Notes: a model not told the origin generated them from the letters alone. Numbered from the stretch's first letter, positions 9,580-18,162 are shown. The stretch is 64,000 nt of DNA from Arthrobacter sp. ISL-28 (GCF_018613875.1 NZ_JAGGPJ010000017.1:62001-126000); one strand, 5' to 3'. Translations and numbers: made by a program.

Positions 9580-9882
9580 GTGAATTTGCGGCGGCGTGGC
9601 CCTCTTGAATCCGGCTCTGACCTGCGGCGATACGTGAAAGAGCAGGTCAGGTGCCGGTTGACAGGGCATCGGTGGTCCGTAGCATTGAGGGTCAACGGAC
9701 GGACGCATTTGGAGCGGTGTCTGTCTGGCCACTATCGAGACGATCGGACCGCAGAAGCCGCCCGGCGACATGCGGCAGTGGCATTCCGTGGGCGGGTCCG
9801 TAGCGCAGCAGAAAACAGTTCCCGTACCGGCGTCGTGTATTCCGGAACTGGCCCGAGGCGCATGGACCCGCCCGTGGCGTAG
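9580..9882 (+). CDS. Doubtful small protein with a CRLTGHRW motif
   Basis: A 100-codon frame with GTG starts at 9580 and 9634. The stretch VRCRLTGHRW followed by ERCLSGHYRDD resembles short bacterial and phage proteins that pair a CxxxGHxW motif with a second Cys/His pair. Neither start has a good binding site, and third-base bias is weaker than in the neighbours. It could be a decayed gene or chance. Confidence 0.25.
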   Translation: MNLRRRGPLESGSDLRRYVKEQVRCRLTGHRWSVALRVNGRTHLERCLSGHYRDDRTAEAARRHAAVAFRGRVRSAAENSSRTGVVYSGTGPRRMDPPVA

Positions 9883-9992
9883 CTGGCCTTCTCCCGAAAA
9901 CGAAGCGTGGCGGTGCATCCTGGGGCGTGCATCCTGGACTGGCTCGAGTTAGGGGAGAAGGACGGGCGGAAAACCGGGCGGCGGAACGCCCT

Positions 9993-9998
9993 TATAAT
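9993..9998 (+). promoter_or_regulatory. TATAAT -10 element upstream of the mannosyl synthase
   Basis: A perfect consensus TATAAT lies 79 bases before the GTG at 10078, in otherwise GC-rich sequence. No good -35 sits 16-18 bases upstream. Confidence 0.45.
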
Positions 9999-10077
9999 GG
10001 AGAGTTGCGCTTTGCGAGTCGGCGGTCCCGCCGCACTCCACGCGTACTGACCGCTCCCATCCAGGAAAGGCCTCCCT

Positions 10078-10824
10078 GTGCGTGTCCTCACCATCATTCC
10101 CACCTACAACGAGCTGGAGTCGCTCCCCATCACGCTGGGACGCCTGCGTGCGGCGGTGCCGGCATCCGACGTCCTCGTTGTGGACGACAACAGCCCGGAC
10201 GGGACTGGACAGCTGGCGGACAGCATTGCTGCCGAAGACAATCAGGTCCATGTCCTCCACCGCAAGGGCAAGGAAGGGCTCGGAGCCGCCTACATCGCCG
10301 GTTTCAAGTGGGGGCTCGCTGCCGGCTACGACGTCCTTGTCGAAATGGATGCGGATGGATCGCACCAGCCCGAGCAGCTGCCACAGCTGCTCGACGCCGT
10401 GGACCAGGGTGCAGACCTTGCAATGGGTTCACGTTGGGTACGCGGCGGAAGCGTCGTGAACTGGCCCCTGTACCGGCAGGCGATTTCCCGGATCGGCAGC
10501 ACGTATTCCCGCATCATGCTGGGCGTCAACATCAAGGACGTAACGGGCGGTTACCGTGCCTTCCGCCGCACAACGCTGGAGAAGCTGAACCTCGACCAGG
10601 TTGAGTCGGTGGGCTATGGCTTCCAGGTGGACCTGGCGTGGCGGGTCGCCAAAATGGACCTGAAGATTGTGGAGTGCCCCATCACGTTCGTGGAACGAGA
10701 ACTGGGAGCCTCCAAGATGAGCGGACACATCGTGGTCGAAGCCATGATCAACGTAACGAAGTGGGGCCTGACGGCCCGCTGGAACAAACTCACGGGCAAG
10801 ACGCCGGTGGGCAGCCGGAGCTAG
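10078..10824 (+). CDS. Polyprenol monophosphomannose synthase (GT2 family)
   Basis: A 248-residue family 2 glycosyltransferase of the dolichol-phosphate mannose synthase type. IIPTYNELESLP and VVDDNSPDGTG mark the nucleotide-sugar site, EMDADGSHQPEQLP holds the DxD metal site, and VTGGYRAFRRTTLE is the conserved acceptor region. It transfers mannose from GDP-mannose to a polyprenyl phosphate at the inner membrane face, supplying mannose for lipoglycans and protein O-mannosylation. There is no membrane domain; in some mycobacteria a fused or separate Lnt-like partner provides it, and none is next to it here. GTG start after AGGAAAGG. Confidence 0.92.
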   Translation: MRVLTIIPTYNELESLPITLGRLRAAVPASDVLVVDDNSPDGTGQLADSIAAEDNQVHVLHRKGKEGLGAAYIAGFKWGLAAGYDVLVEMDADGSHQPEQLPQLLDAVDQGADLAMGSRWVRGGSVVNWPLYRQAISRIGSTYSRIMLGVNIKDVTGGYRAFRRTTLEKLNLDQVESVGYGFQVDLAWRVAKMDLKIVECPITFVERELGASKMSGHIVVEAMINVTKWGLTARWNKLTGKTPVGSRS

Positions 10825-10867
10825 CCGCTCCTCGGGGCTGGCCCGGCACAGTTCCGCCGGCAAAGCA

Positions 10868-10909
10868 AAAGGCCGGATCCGCTGCATGTGCGCAGCGGAT
10901 CCGGCCTTT
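10868..10909. terminator. Bidirectional terminator between convergent genes
   Basis: A perfect 18-bp inverted repeat (10868-10885 with 10892-10909) with a 6-base loop. It is flanked by A-rich sequence on the left and T-rich on the right, so it can end both the mannosyl synthase transcript and the convergent rbpA transcript. Confidence 0.85.
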
Positions 10910-10928
10910 CGGCGATTAACCCGGGCGG

Positions 10929-11276
10929 TTAGGCCGAGCGCCTTTCGCCACGACGTTCGCGCAGAATGGTGAGGCGGTCTTCGAGGATCTGCTCAAGCTC
11001 GGGAAGCGAGCGGCGTTCCAGCAGCATGTCCCAGTGTGTACGGACAGCCTTTTCATTGCTGATGTCCGGGCGTTCGCCATCAACGAGCAGCGCTTCCTTG
11101 CCGGTCTTGGAAACCCATACAGGGGGAATTTCGGCTTCGGACGAGAAGGTTACGAAGACCTGTTCGCCGTCCTCACACCGGTACTCAACCCGCTGACGCG
11201 GAGCCGGCTCCACGCCGGATTCGGTCTCCATGCTTTGGGCGCCAAGACGCATGCCCCGCAGGCTGCGATCGCTCAT
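10929..11276 (-). CDS. rbpA: RNA polymerase-binding protein RbpA
   Basis: A 115-residue actinobacteria-specific RNA polymerase partner. It has the RbpA layout: a variable N-terminal tail with RGMRLG, the core (YRCEDGEQVFVTFSSEAE, IPPVWVSKTGKEALL), and a helical sigma-interaction domain (THWDMLLERRSLPELEQIL). RbpA binds the principal sigma factor and stabilises the open complex. The ATG follows AGGGAGAAATC. A strong promoter lies about 160 bases upstream, leaving a long leader with a 10-bp direct repeat. Confidence 0.96.
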   Translation of the reverse strand: MSDRSLRGMRLGAQSMETESGVEPAPRQRVEYRCEDGEQVFVTFSSEAEIPPVWVSKTGKEALLVDGERPDISNEKAVRTHWDMLLERRSLPELEQILEDRLTILRERRGERRSA

Positions 11277-11401
11277 GATTTCTCCCTCTGGTCGGTTCGC
11301 GGAGCGGACTCCGCGCTAGCCGGAGGTTTCAAAGCTGCCTCCGGACTACGTTGTGCTCTACGTAGCATCACTAAATGGAACGCTTTGCCAAGCAATGTTG
11401 T

Positions 11402-11425
11402 TCCGACCGGAGTGATCCGACCGGA
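11402..11425. repeat. Direct repeat in the rbpA leader
   Basis: TCCGACCGGA occurs twice (11402-11411 and 11416-11425) separated by four bases, just downstream of the rbpA transcription start. Each copy is itself nearly palindromic (TCCG..CGGA), which would suit a repressor binding on one face of the DNA. Confidence 0.6.
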
Positions 11426-11435
11426 CAAATATCCT

Positions 11436-11464
11436 ATTATACGGCCTTGCTGCGCCCACGGCAA
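11436..11464 (-). promoter_or_regulatory. rbpA promoter
   Basis: On the minus strand TTGCCG (11459-11464) and a perfect TATAAT (11436-11441) are separated by 17 bases. This is the best consensus promoter in the window and fits a highly expressed housekeeping gene. Confidence 0.75.
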
Positions 11465-11527
11465 TCGCTGGCAGGACGCGAAGGAGGGAGGCCCGCCAGG
11501 CGGCGTGCCTCCCTCAGGTCCTGCATT

Positions 11528-12478
11528 CTACGTTGCCGGCTGTTTGTCCTCGTCCTCAGCCGGGCCGAACAGGTCACTTGAGCGCACGTCTGCATTCGTT
11601 CCGCCCAGCGCGTTGCCGATTCCCTTCAGCGCTTCGCCCACCTCACTCGGAATGATCCAGAGTTTGTTGGACGAGCCTTCGGCAAGTTTGGGAAGCGTCT
11701 GCAGGTACTGGTAGGCGAGGAGCTTCTGGTCCGGATTGCCCTTGTGGATGGCATCGAACACCTTTTGGATCGCCTGGGCCTCGCCGTCGGCACGAAGGAT
11801 GGCCGCCTTGGCGTCACCCTCAGCCTTGAGGATCGCCGCCTGGCGCTGGCCTTCGGCGGTCAGGATGGCAGACTGCTTGGTGCCCTCGGCTGTCAGGATC
11901 GCGGCGCGGCGGTCACGTTCAGCCCTCATCTGCTTTTCCATCGAATCCTGAATGGAGTGGGGCGGGTCGATCGCCTTCAGCTCCACGCGGGATACCCGGA
12001 TGCCCCAGCGGCCGGTGGCCTCGTCCAGCACGCCGCGGAGCTGGCCGTTGATCTGATCACGTGATGTCAGCGCCTCTTCCAGGTTCAATCCGCCCACCAC
12101 ATTGCGGAGCGTGGTAGTGGTGAGCTGTTCCACGGCCTGGATGTAATTGGCGATTTCGTAGGTGGCAGCGCGGGGGTCGGTGACCTGGAAGTAGACCACC
12201 GTGTCAATGGACACCACGAGGTTGTCCTCGGTGATCACAGGCTGCGGCGGGAACGAGACAACCTGCTCGCGAAGATCGAGCAACGGCAGCAGCCGGTCAA
12301 TGAACGGGATCAGGATGGTCAGGCCAGGGTTGAGGGTCCGCTGGTACTTGCCGAGACGTTCAACCACGCCGGCCCGGGCTTGCGGAACGATCCGCACTGA
12401 ACGAACCAGCACGATGACGACAAAGACGATCAGGACCAGCATCACGATGGTGACGGCGAATCCTCCTGGACTGTCCAT
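11528..12478 (-). CDS. SPFH/Band 7 (paraslipin-type) membrane protein
   Basis: A 316-residue protein with one N-terminal membrane helix (VTIVMLVLIVFVVIVLVRSV), an SPFH domain starting near RIVPQARAGVVERLGKY, and a coiled-coil stretch rich in ILTAEG/ILKAEG repeats (about residues 195-230). Paraslipins scaffold membrane microdomains and usually pair with NfeD-like proteins, which is the arrangement here: the NfeD gene lies immediately upstream on the same strand. AAGGAG four bases before the ATG supports the start. Confidence 0.92.
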   Translation of the reverse strand: MDSPGGFAVTIVMLVLIVFVVIVLVRSVRIVPQARAGVVERLGKYQRTLNPGLTILIPFIDRLLPLLDLREQVVSFPPQPVITEDNLVVSIDTVVYFQVTDPRAATYEIANYIQAVEQLTTTTLRNVVGGLNLEEALTSRDQINGQLRGVLDEATGRWGIRVSRVELKAIDPPHSIQDSMEKQMRAERDRRAAILTAEGTKQSAILTAEGQRQAAILKAEGDAKAAILRADGEAQAIQKVFDAIHKGNPDQKLLAYQYLQTLPKLAEGSSNKLWIIPSEVGEALKGIGNALGGTNADVRSSDLFGPAEDEDKQPAT

Positions 12479-12520
12479 ACTTCTCCTTTATTCCCCAATT
12501 TTTCAGTGAAGCTGTGGCTT

Positions 12521-12562
12521 GGCGGCTCAGCCGCCGTATCCGCTGCCCCTCGCGGCAGCGGA
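12521..12562 (-). other. Tandem hairpins between nfeD-like and SPFH genes
   Basis: Two adjacent inverted repeats: GGCGG-CTCAG-CCGCC (12521-12535) and TCCGCTGCC/GGCAGCGGA (12539-12562). They lie in the intercistronic space of the pair and may stabilise or attenuate the mRNA; there is no T-run. Confidence 0.4.
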
Positions 12563-12581
12563 AATCTTGGTGTTCCCGGAC

Positions 12582-13043
12582 TTACTGGATGGCTGTCTCC
12601 GACTGCGGTGCCACGACCGCCGTCGCGCCTTCAATGGCAGCGACGATCACCCGCTGGCCTTCCGGCAGGATTCCCGAATCGGAGCGGGCGCTCCAGATGT
12701 CGCCGCCAATCTTGACCCGGCCGCCGGTAGAGGACACGGCCTCCATGACAAGCGCTGTTTCGCCGATCAGACGGTCAACATTCGTGCGCTTTTCAGCTGG
12801 CCCTTTATGAAGGTGCTTGAGGGTGATGGGGCGGACGAAGGCGATCATCAGCAGGGATACGACGCAGAAGACGACGCTTTGAAGCCACAGGTCGGCGCCG
12901 GCGAAGTCGGCCACCAATGCCGCCAGGGCGCCGCCGCCAAGCATGATGAAGAAGAGATCGAGGGTCAGCATCTCCACGGCTGCGAACGCGAGGAAGAGCG
13001 TGAGCCAGAGCGCCCACCAGTTTTCGCCGATCCATTCAAACAT
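12582..13043 (-). CDS. NfeD-like membrane protein
   Basis: A 153-residue protein with two or three membrane helices in the first half (ENWWALWLTLFLAFAAVEM, LWLQSVVFCVVSLLMIAF) and a C-terminal OB-fold typical of NfeD (ALVMEAVSSTGGRVKIGGDIWSARS). NfeD proteins partner SPFH proteins; the gene precedes the SPFH gene on the same strand by 103 bases. AAGGGGGAATCGA precedes the ATG. A TAGGAT element at 13099-13104 (minus strand) is a plausible -10. Confidence 0.9.
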   Translation of the reverse strand: MFEWIGENWWALWLTLFLAFAAVEMLTLDLFFIMLGGGALAALVADFAGADLWLQSVVFCVVSLLMIAFVRPITLKHLHKGPAEKRTNVDRLIGETALVMEAVSSTGGRVKIGGDIWSARSDSGILPEGQRVIVAAIEGATAVVAPQSETAIQ

Positions 13044-13164
13044 TCGATTCCCCCTTGATCCCGGGGGCTGCGGGGCAGACCCTCAGTGACTTTCTTCCAT
13101 CCTAGACCGAAGCAGCACTGCCGGGCAGGTGGCCGGTATCCCGTGCCGGAACGTGGCCAAGCCG

Positions 13165-14071
13165 TTACTTGATGGCCGCCAGGCGGGGGAGGAAGACGCT
13201 GAAGGCCGGCCAGTTTCGCCGCGAGTTCGGTGCGGCCGGTGTGGTGCCCGGCAGGACCCATGAGGGCCAGGTTGGCCACATCGTCAGGCGAGAGCTGGAG
13301 ATCAAGGTGAAGATCCTCGGTGGACAGCAGTTCAAAGTGGTCCCCAAGCCCTTCGGCCAGCCGCTCGTCCTTGGCGGGCTCTATCCCCAGCATTCCGGTC
13401 CGGCCGGCGATCTCCCCAAGATGCCCCTGCCGGGGCGTCACCACGACCAGGCGGCCGGACGGTTTGAGGACGCGGGAAAATTCGGCAGCGTTCCGCGGCG
13501 CGAACACGACAGTCACGACGTCGATGGAGGCGTCCGCCACCGGGAAGGGCTGCCACACGTCACTGACGAGGTTCACCGCTTCGGGGTTCAGCCGCGCAGC
13601 CCGCCGGAGGGCGAACTTTGAGATGTCCAGCCCGACGGCGGCGACCGGAGCGTCAGCGCCAAGCGTGTCGAGGATCGCCCGCAGGTAGTGGCCTGTTCCG
13701 GTGCCGGAATCAAGCACTGCAGGATCCGCGTCCTGCAGTGCTGGCTGGGCGGCAGCAGCCACCGCCGCTGCCAGCGGCCGGTAGTGTCCGGCGTCGAGGA
13801 ACGCGGTGCGGGCCGCCACCATGTCGGCGGTGTCCGCCGCGAAGGCGGTTCCCTTGCCCACCAGCAGATTGAAGTAGCCCTGCTTGGCGGCGTCAAAGCT
13901 GTGTCCGCTTCGGCAGACCAGGGCACGGCTTCGGGTTGCCCTGGCGGCGTCCCTCTCACCGGCGGCATCTCCCTGAACGGTATCTCCCTGAACAGTATCT
14001 CCCTGAACAGGGAGGGGCAGGAGACTGTTCCGGCAGACAGGACAGACCAGGGACGGCAGGCGGAAAGGCAT
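13165..14071 (-). pseudogene. RlmA-type 23S rRNA (guanine) methyltransferase with 3' frameshift
   Basis: The N-terminus has the RlmA zinc site (CPVCRNSLLPL, then CRSGHSFDAAKQGYFNLLVG) and the body has a class I SAM domain (VLDSGTGTGHYL). The family methylates N1 of a guanosine in 23S rRNA helix 35. Near 13204-13211 the frame breaks: in the original frame the protein runs on into the nfeD-like gene, ending at 12965, whereas the +1 frame gives a natural-looking end (AFSVFLPRLAAIK) with a stop at 13165. One extra base, or two missing, would explain it; only about 13 residues are affected, so activity could survive. Start at 14071 is set by a TAGGAT element seven bases upstream. A 15-base tandem repeat lies between the zinc-ligand pairs. 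Confidence 0.75.
13967..14010. repeat. 15-base tandem repeat inside the methyltransferase
   Basis: Three near-identical copies of a 15-base unit encode VQGDT three times in the linker of the zinc-binding module. Such in-frame repeats change copy number easily between strains. Confidence 0.75.
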
Positions 14072-14078
14072 ATGGACC

Positions 14079-14084
14079 ATCCTA
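14079..14084 (-). promoter_or_regulatory. -10 element for a leaderless rRNA methyltransferase transcript
   Basis: TAGGAT on the minus strand lies seven bases before the ATG at 14071. Confidence 0.45.
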
Positions 14085-14185
14085 GGGCCGTCGATCGGCC
14101 GGGCCAGAACAACCGCCGCGGTACGTGATTCGCCGGACGGGAAGCAGCGGCAAAAGAATTCGTTCACACGCCACGGGGGAGCAGC

Positions 14186-14191
14186 TAGGCT
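14186..14191 (+). promoter_or_regulatory. -10 element for a leaderless S9 peptidase transcript
   Basis: TAGGCT lies seven bases before the GTG at 14199; no Shine-Dalgarno sequence is present. Confidence 0.5.
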
Positions 14192-14198
14192 CACGTGG

Positions 14199-16337
14199 GT
14201 GAAGCCTGAACACCTGCCACTGCTCAAGTCCGTCTCCGCCCCCGCAGTCCACCCCGACGGCACCCGAGCCATTGTGTCGGTCACCCGTCCCGACTTCGAC
14301 GCCGACGCCTACGTAGGCCAGCTGTGGAACGTTCCGCAGGATCCCGAAAAGGCGGCACGGCGCCTGACACGCGGGTTCCGGGACACTGCTCCGGCCATTT
14401 CGCCCGACGGCCGGGTTCTCGCCTTCCTGCGGTCAGCCCCTGGCGGGAAACCGCAGCTGCATGTTGTGGAGGCCGCAGGTGGCGAGCCCCGGCCCCTTAC
14501 GGACAGATCGCTCGGGGTGTCCTCCTTTGCCTGGTCCCCGGACTCGCAACGGATCGTTTTTGGCTCAAGGGAGCCTGAGGACGGCCGGTACGGCACCACG
14601 GAGGGTGTAGGCGCCGGCGGCGAAGATGCCCGACTTATCACTAGCTTCAAATACAGGATGAACGGCGTGGGCTATATCCAGGACAAGCCGCTCCAGCTAT
14701 TCATCCTGGACGTTCCGGGCCTGGGCGAGGAGCCCCCGGTTCCGCCTGCCGGGCGGGCACTTCGGGAGGCACTCCGGGACCAGGCACTTCGGAACCAGGT
14801 ACCCGGCGATCCTGCGCTGAGGGGCGGCGGGGGTTTGCCCGGGGCGTCCGGCGGCAGCGCGGCAGCCGTCCCGGGACTTCCTCAAGCAAGGCAGCTCACC
14901 ACGGGGGCAGCGGACCACACCGGTGAATCCTTCAGCAGCGACGGCACCGCCGTGTACTTCGTGGCTGAACTGCACGATACGAGCGACCAGGACCTGGTCA
15001 GCGGAATCTACCGGGTTTCTGCCGGCGGCGGAGAACCAGTGGCTGTCAAGGCGCCCAATGTGGGCCTCCAGACCGTTCTTCACGTCCGCGAATCGCAGGA
15101 CGGAAAGTGGCTGTTTTTCGCCGCCCAGGACCTCGGCAGCTCTGGCCGCGATTTCGTCGCGAAGAACACGGTGCTGCACATCATGCCGGCCGCGGGCGGA
15201 GATGCCCGGGTACTCAGCGACGCCGAGAACATGGACATTGCCGGCCCGGGCGCCCGGATCGAGCTCCGCGGCAGCGACAGCGCCCTCGTGCTGAACAACG
15301 CCCAGGGCACCGTGGAACTGCTCGAATTCAGCGCCACCGGCAGCCACGCCCTCCTGGTCCACGGCGACAGGGTGGTGACGGGAGCGGGCGCGGCCGGCGG
15401 TTCCGTGTTCATCACCTTCACGGACTGCGCCACGGCAGGCGATGTCGCCTGTCTCGACCACGGCCAGCTGCGGCTGTTGACGGATTTTTCGGCTGCCCTC
15501 CGCACGGAAGCGGGCATCATTGAACCCCGGGAGCTGGTCGTCCCGTCGCCCGACGGCTACGAGGTGCACGGGTGGGTGCTGATGCCGCCGGGCAGGGGCC
15601 CCCATCCTGTGCTGCTCAACATCCACGGCGGACCTTTCTCCCAATACACGGTGGCACTCTTTGACGAAGGGCAGGTCGACGCGGAGGCCGGCTACGCGGT
15701 GGTCATGTGTAACCCCCGCGGCTCGTCAGGCTACGGGCAGGCCCACGGCAGGGCCATCAAGGAGCGGATGGGCACCGTGGACATGCAGGATGTGCTCGCT
15801 TTCCTGGACGGGGCACTCGAAAAATTCTCCTCGCTCGACTCGGGCTCCCTGGGAATCATGGGCGGGTCGTACGGCGGATATCTCACGGCGTGGATCATCA
15901 GCCAGGACCGCCGCTTCAAAGCAGCCATTGTTGAGCGCGGTTTCCTCGATCCGGTCAGTTTTACCGGATCATCCGACATTGGCTGGTTCTTCGGGGGCGA
16001 GTACACCGGGCCCCTTCCGGAGCAAATGGCGGCCCAAAGCCCCATGGCCACGATTTCCGGCGTCCGGACGCCCACCCTGGTCATCCATAGCGAGGACGAT
16101 CTGCGCTGCCCGGTGGAACAGGGCCAGCGGTACTTTACCGCTCTCAAGCAGCAGGGCGTGGATGCGGCGTTCCTGGTCTTTCCGGGAGAAGACCATGAAC
16201 TGTCCAGGTCCGGCACGCCCCACCACCGCCGCCAGCGCTTTGAACACATCTTGGCGTGGTGGGCACGGTACCTTCCGATGCCAAACAACCATGCGGCGGG
16301 AGAGAGTGCGGCGGGAGATCCGGGCTCGGGGGACTGA
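14199..16337 (+). CDS. S9 family serine peptidase (prolyl oligopeptidase/acylaminoacyl type)
   Basis: A 712-residue peptidase with an N-terminal beta-propeller (repeated WSPDS/FSSDG blades) and a C-terminal alpha/beta hydrolase domain. The nucleophile is the serine of GGSYGG (about residue 556), the acid is in HSEDDLRCP and the histidine in GEDHELSRSG. It probably degrades short or N-blocked peptides in the cytoplasm. A proline/glycine-rich insertion at about residues 178-230 contains an in-frame repeat (ALRDQALRNQ). The GTG start follows TAGGCT at seven bases. It ends four bases from the convergent deformylase gene. Confidence 0.93.
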   Translation: MKPEHLPLLKSVSAPAVHPDGTRAIVSVTRPDFDADAYVGQLWNVPQDPEKAARRLTRGFRDTAPAISPDGRVLAFLRSAPGGKPQLHVVEAAGGEPRPLTDRSLGVSSFAWSPDSQRIVFGSREPEDGRYGTTEGVGAGGEDARLITSFKYRMNGVGYIQDKPLQLFILDVPGLGEEPPVPPAGRALREALRDQALRNQVPGDPALRGGGGLPGASGGSAAAVPGLPQARQLTTGAADHTGESFSSDGTAVYFVAELHDTSDQDLVSGIYRVSAGGGEPVAVKAPNVGLQTVLHVRESQDGKWLFFAAQDLGSSGRDFVAKNTVLHIMPAAGGDARVLSDAENMDIAGPGARIELRGSDSALVLNNAQGTVELLEFSATGSHALLVHGDRVVTGAGAAGGSVFITFTDCATAGDVACLDHGQLRLLTDFSAALRTEAGIIEPRELVVPSPDGYEVHGWVLMPPGRGPHPVLLNIHGGPFSQYTVALFDEGQVDAEAGYAVVMCNPRGSSGYGQAHGRAIKERMGTVDMQDVLAFLDGALEKFSSLDSGSLGIMGGSYGGYLTAWIISQDRRFKAAIVERGFLDPVSFTGSSDIGWFFGGEYTGPLPEQMAAQSPMATISGVRTPTLVIHSEDDLRCPVEQGQRYFTALKQQGVDAAFLVFPGEDHELSRSGTPHHRRQRFEHILAWWARYLPMPNNHAAGESAAGDPGSGD
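14757..14798. repeat. In-frame degenerate repeat in the S9 peptidase insertion
   Basis: Three units of 12-15 bases starting GCACTTCGG or GCACTCCGG encode ALRE-ALRDQ-ALRNQ. They sit in a loop between propeller blades. Confidence 0.55.
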
Positions 16338-16341
16338 CAGT

Positions 16342-17010
16342 TCAGGAGGTGGTGCCCGTCAGGAACCCGAGCTCCTGGCGTGCGCGGCCGATTCCTGCTT
16401 CCGCCCAGCGCGCCGCATATTCGTCATTGGTGCTCAGGGAGCGGATCTCGGCCCTGTCGATGTACAGCGTGCCCTGGAGGTGGTCCGTTTCGTGCTGGAC
16501 GATCCGTGCCTGCCAGCCGCTAAAGTCCCGGCTTGCCGGATCTCCCGATAGCGTCAGGTATTCCAGCCGGACGCTCTCCGGGCGCTCCACCACGGCCTGC
16601 AGGCCGGACAGGGAGAGGCAGCCTTCGAAGAAGGCCGCTGTCCGGATTCCCAGCGGCGAGTAGGACGGGTTGAGGACAGCGAGGAATTCGAGCGGCATGC
16701 GGGCCCGTGCCGCCGCGATGTCGTCGTCGATTTCAAACTGGTCTTCGAGGACGGCCAGCTGAAGCGGAATCCCGAGCTGAGGTGCTGCCAGCCCGACACC
16801 GGGAGCCGCGTGCATGACCTTCCGCATCAGCTCAACCAACTCGTGGAGTTCCCTCGCGCTCAACTGCCCCTCGAAAGGAGCGGAATGCTGCCTCAGCACC
16901 GGATTGCCTGCCTGAACGATGGGGGGCAGGGTGTCCATCGCGAGCAGCGCCTGCACGGTCTCCCGGATTTGGTCAGGAGTCCAGGACGTGGGCGGAGATG
17001 CGTGGCTCAT
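16342..17010 (-). CDS. def: Peptide deformylase
   Basis: A 222-residue deformylase with all three family motifs: GVGLAAPQLG (motif 1), EGCLSL (motif 2, metal-binding cysteine) and QHETDHLQG (motif 3, HExxH-type with two metal histidines). It removes the formyl group from nascent proteins. The N-terminus is about 25-30 residues longer than the shortest family members, and the C-terminus has an extra helix. A TAGGCT element six bases before the ATG points to a leaderless transcript. Confidence 0.95.
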   Translation of the reverse strand: MSHASPPTSWTPDQIRETVQALLAMDTLPPIVQAGNPVLRQHSAPFEGQLSARELHELVELMRKVMHAAPGVGLAAPQLGIPLQLAVLEDQFEIDDDIAAARARMPLEFLAVLNPSYSPLGIRTAAFFEGCLSLSGLQAVVERPESVRLEYLTLSGDPASRDFSGWQARIVQHETDHLQGTLYIDRAEIRSLSTNDEYAARWAEAGIGRARQELGFLTGTTS

Positions 17011-17016
17011 GGAGAC

Positions 17017-17022
17017 AGCCTA
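17017..17022 (-). promoter_or_regulatory. -10 element for a leaderless deformylase transcript
   Basis: TAGGCT on the minus strand lies six bases before the def ATG. Confidence 0.5.
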
Positions 17023-17028
17023 ATGCGG

Positions 17029-18162
17029 TCATTGCATGGTGAACCGCTTGGCCACCAGCGTATTGAGCGCCGGCGCTGCCGCAATCCCGGCAATGGCTGC
17101 GTTCCTCGTTCGCAGCAGTCCGGCCGGGAGGGGCCTGCCCAGCGCCATGTTCACCTCGGCCTGGCGTTTCGCCGCCGCCGCGGCCCGGCGCCGGAACGCC
17201 TCAAACCGTCGGAGTTCGGTCCCCGTTGGGCATCCCCGCAACGCGGCCAGGATAATGGGCAACAGAGCTTCTGCGTCCAGCCAGCCAAGGTTCATGCCCT
17301 GTCCGCCAATCGGGCTGATCTCGTGTGCAGCGTCACCGATGAGGGCAACCCTTCCGGCCACCATGCGCGTGGCCAGTCGGGAGCGCACGCCGAAGCTGCT
17401 GAGCATGCTGTTGCCGGCGGCATCCACGGCAATCCCGGTCCTCGCCCCAACGAGGCCGGCCAGCAGAGGCGCGTCGGGCCTGCTGGGCGGTCCGGACAGC
17501 CTCACGACCCAGCGGCGCACCCCGGCCGGGAGGGGAAAAGATTCAACGATCCCGCCGGCTTCGAGAAACAGGGCGGCATCCTCGCCGTACGGGCTGGATT
17601 CGGGAAAATCACCCATCAGGTAGTGGTCGGGATAGCGCTTTTCCGGTGCCGGCACCCCTAGCAGCCGGCGCACGGTGGAATTGGCGCCGTCAGCGCCCAC
17701 TGCGATGGGAGCGGCAAAGCTTTGCCGGGTACCGGCAATGGTGACGCCCACCGTAACCCGGCCGCCGTCGTCGTGCATGTCCGTCACCTCGGCACCGCGA
17801 AGCAGCGCACCGCCGTCCAGCTGCAGCAGCCGTGACTCCAGGACGGTCTCGGTGACGGGCTGGGGGACGGCCAGCACAAACGGGTAGCGCTCCGACACGG
17901 GCGCGAACGGCATCTGCGCGATTTCGCGACCGGCCGAGACGGCGTGGCCATGGCGGATGCGGACGCCGCGGGCGATCAGGTTGTCGGCGGCGCCGATGCG
18001 CTCCAGCGCAGCCAGGGCCGGGGGATGAATGCCGATGGCCCTGGTATGGCCGTTTCGGCCCGTCCGCTTCTCGAGGATCCGGACGGCCACACCGTGCTGC
18101 AGCAGCAGCGCGGCAAGATACAGGCCCACCGGCCCGCCGCCAATGATCAGGACGTCAGTCAC
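17029..18162 (-). CDS. FAD-dependent aromatic monooxygenase of the polyketide operon
   Basis: A 377-residue flavoprotein of the PHBH/UbiH-like family. The FAD-binding GxGxxG is DVLIIGGGPVGLYLA at the N-terminus, the middle motif is VGADGANSTVRRLLG and the second FAD motif is LIGDAAHEISPIGGQGMNLG. The GTG at 18162 overlaps the stop of the methyltransferase by eight bases, so the two are likely translationally coupled; a longer upstream frame is open but would run through the methyltransferase. In the polyketide operon it probably hydroxylates the phenolic ring, as SrsC does in the Streptomyces srs pathway. The exact substrate is inferred. Confidence 0.88.
   Translation of the reverse strand: MTDVLIIGGGPVGLYLAALLLQHGVAVRILEKRTGRNGHTRAIGIHPPALAALERIGAADNLIARGVRIRHGHAVSAGREIAQMPFAPVSERYPFVLAVPQPVTETVLESRLLQLDGGALLRGAEVTDMHDDGGRVTVGVTIAGTRQSFAAPIAVGADGANSTVRRLLGVPAPEKRYPDHYLMGDFPESSPYGEDAALFLEAGGIVESFPLPAGVRRWVVRLSGPPSRPDAPLLAGLVGARTGIAVDAAGNSMLSSFGVRSRLATRMVAGRVALIGDAAHEISPIGGQGMNLGWLDAEALLPIILAALRGCPTGTELRRFEAFRRRAAAAAKRQAEVNMALGRPLPAGLLRTRNAAIAGIAAAPALNTLVAKRFTMQ

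Larger units (their letters stand above)
9526..10077. other. Gene-poor interval between amidohydrolase and mannosyl synthase
   Basis: About 550 bases. It holds one doubtful small reading frame (9580-9882), a direct repeat of GTGCATCCTGG at 9913 and 9927, and a TATAAT element at 9993. Nothing else is convincing. Confidence 0.5.
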
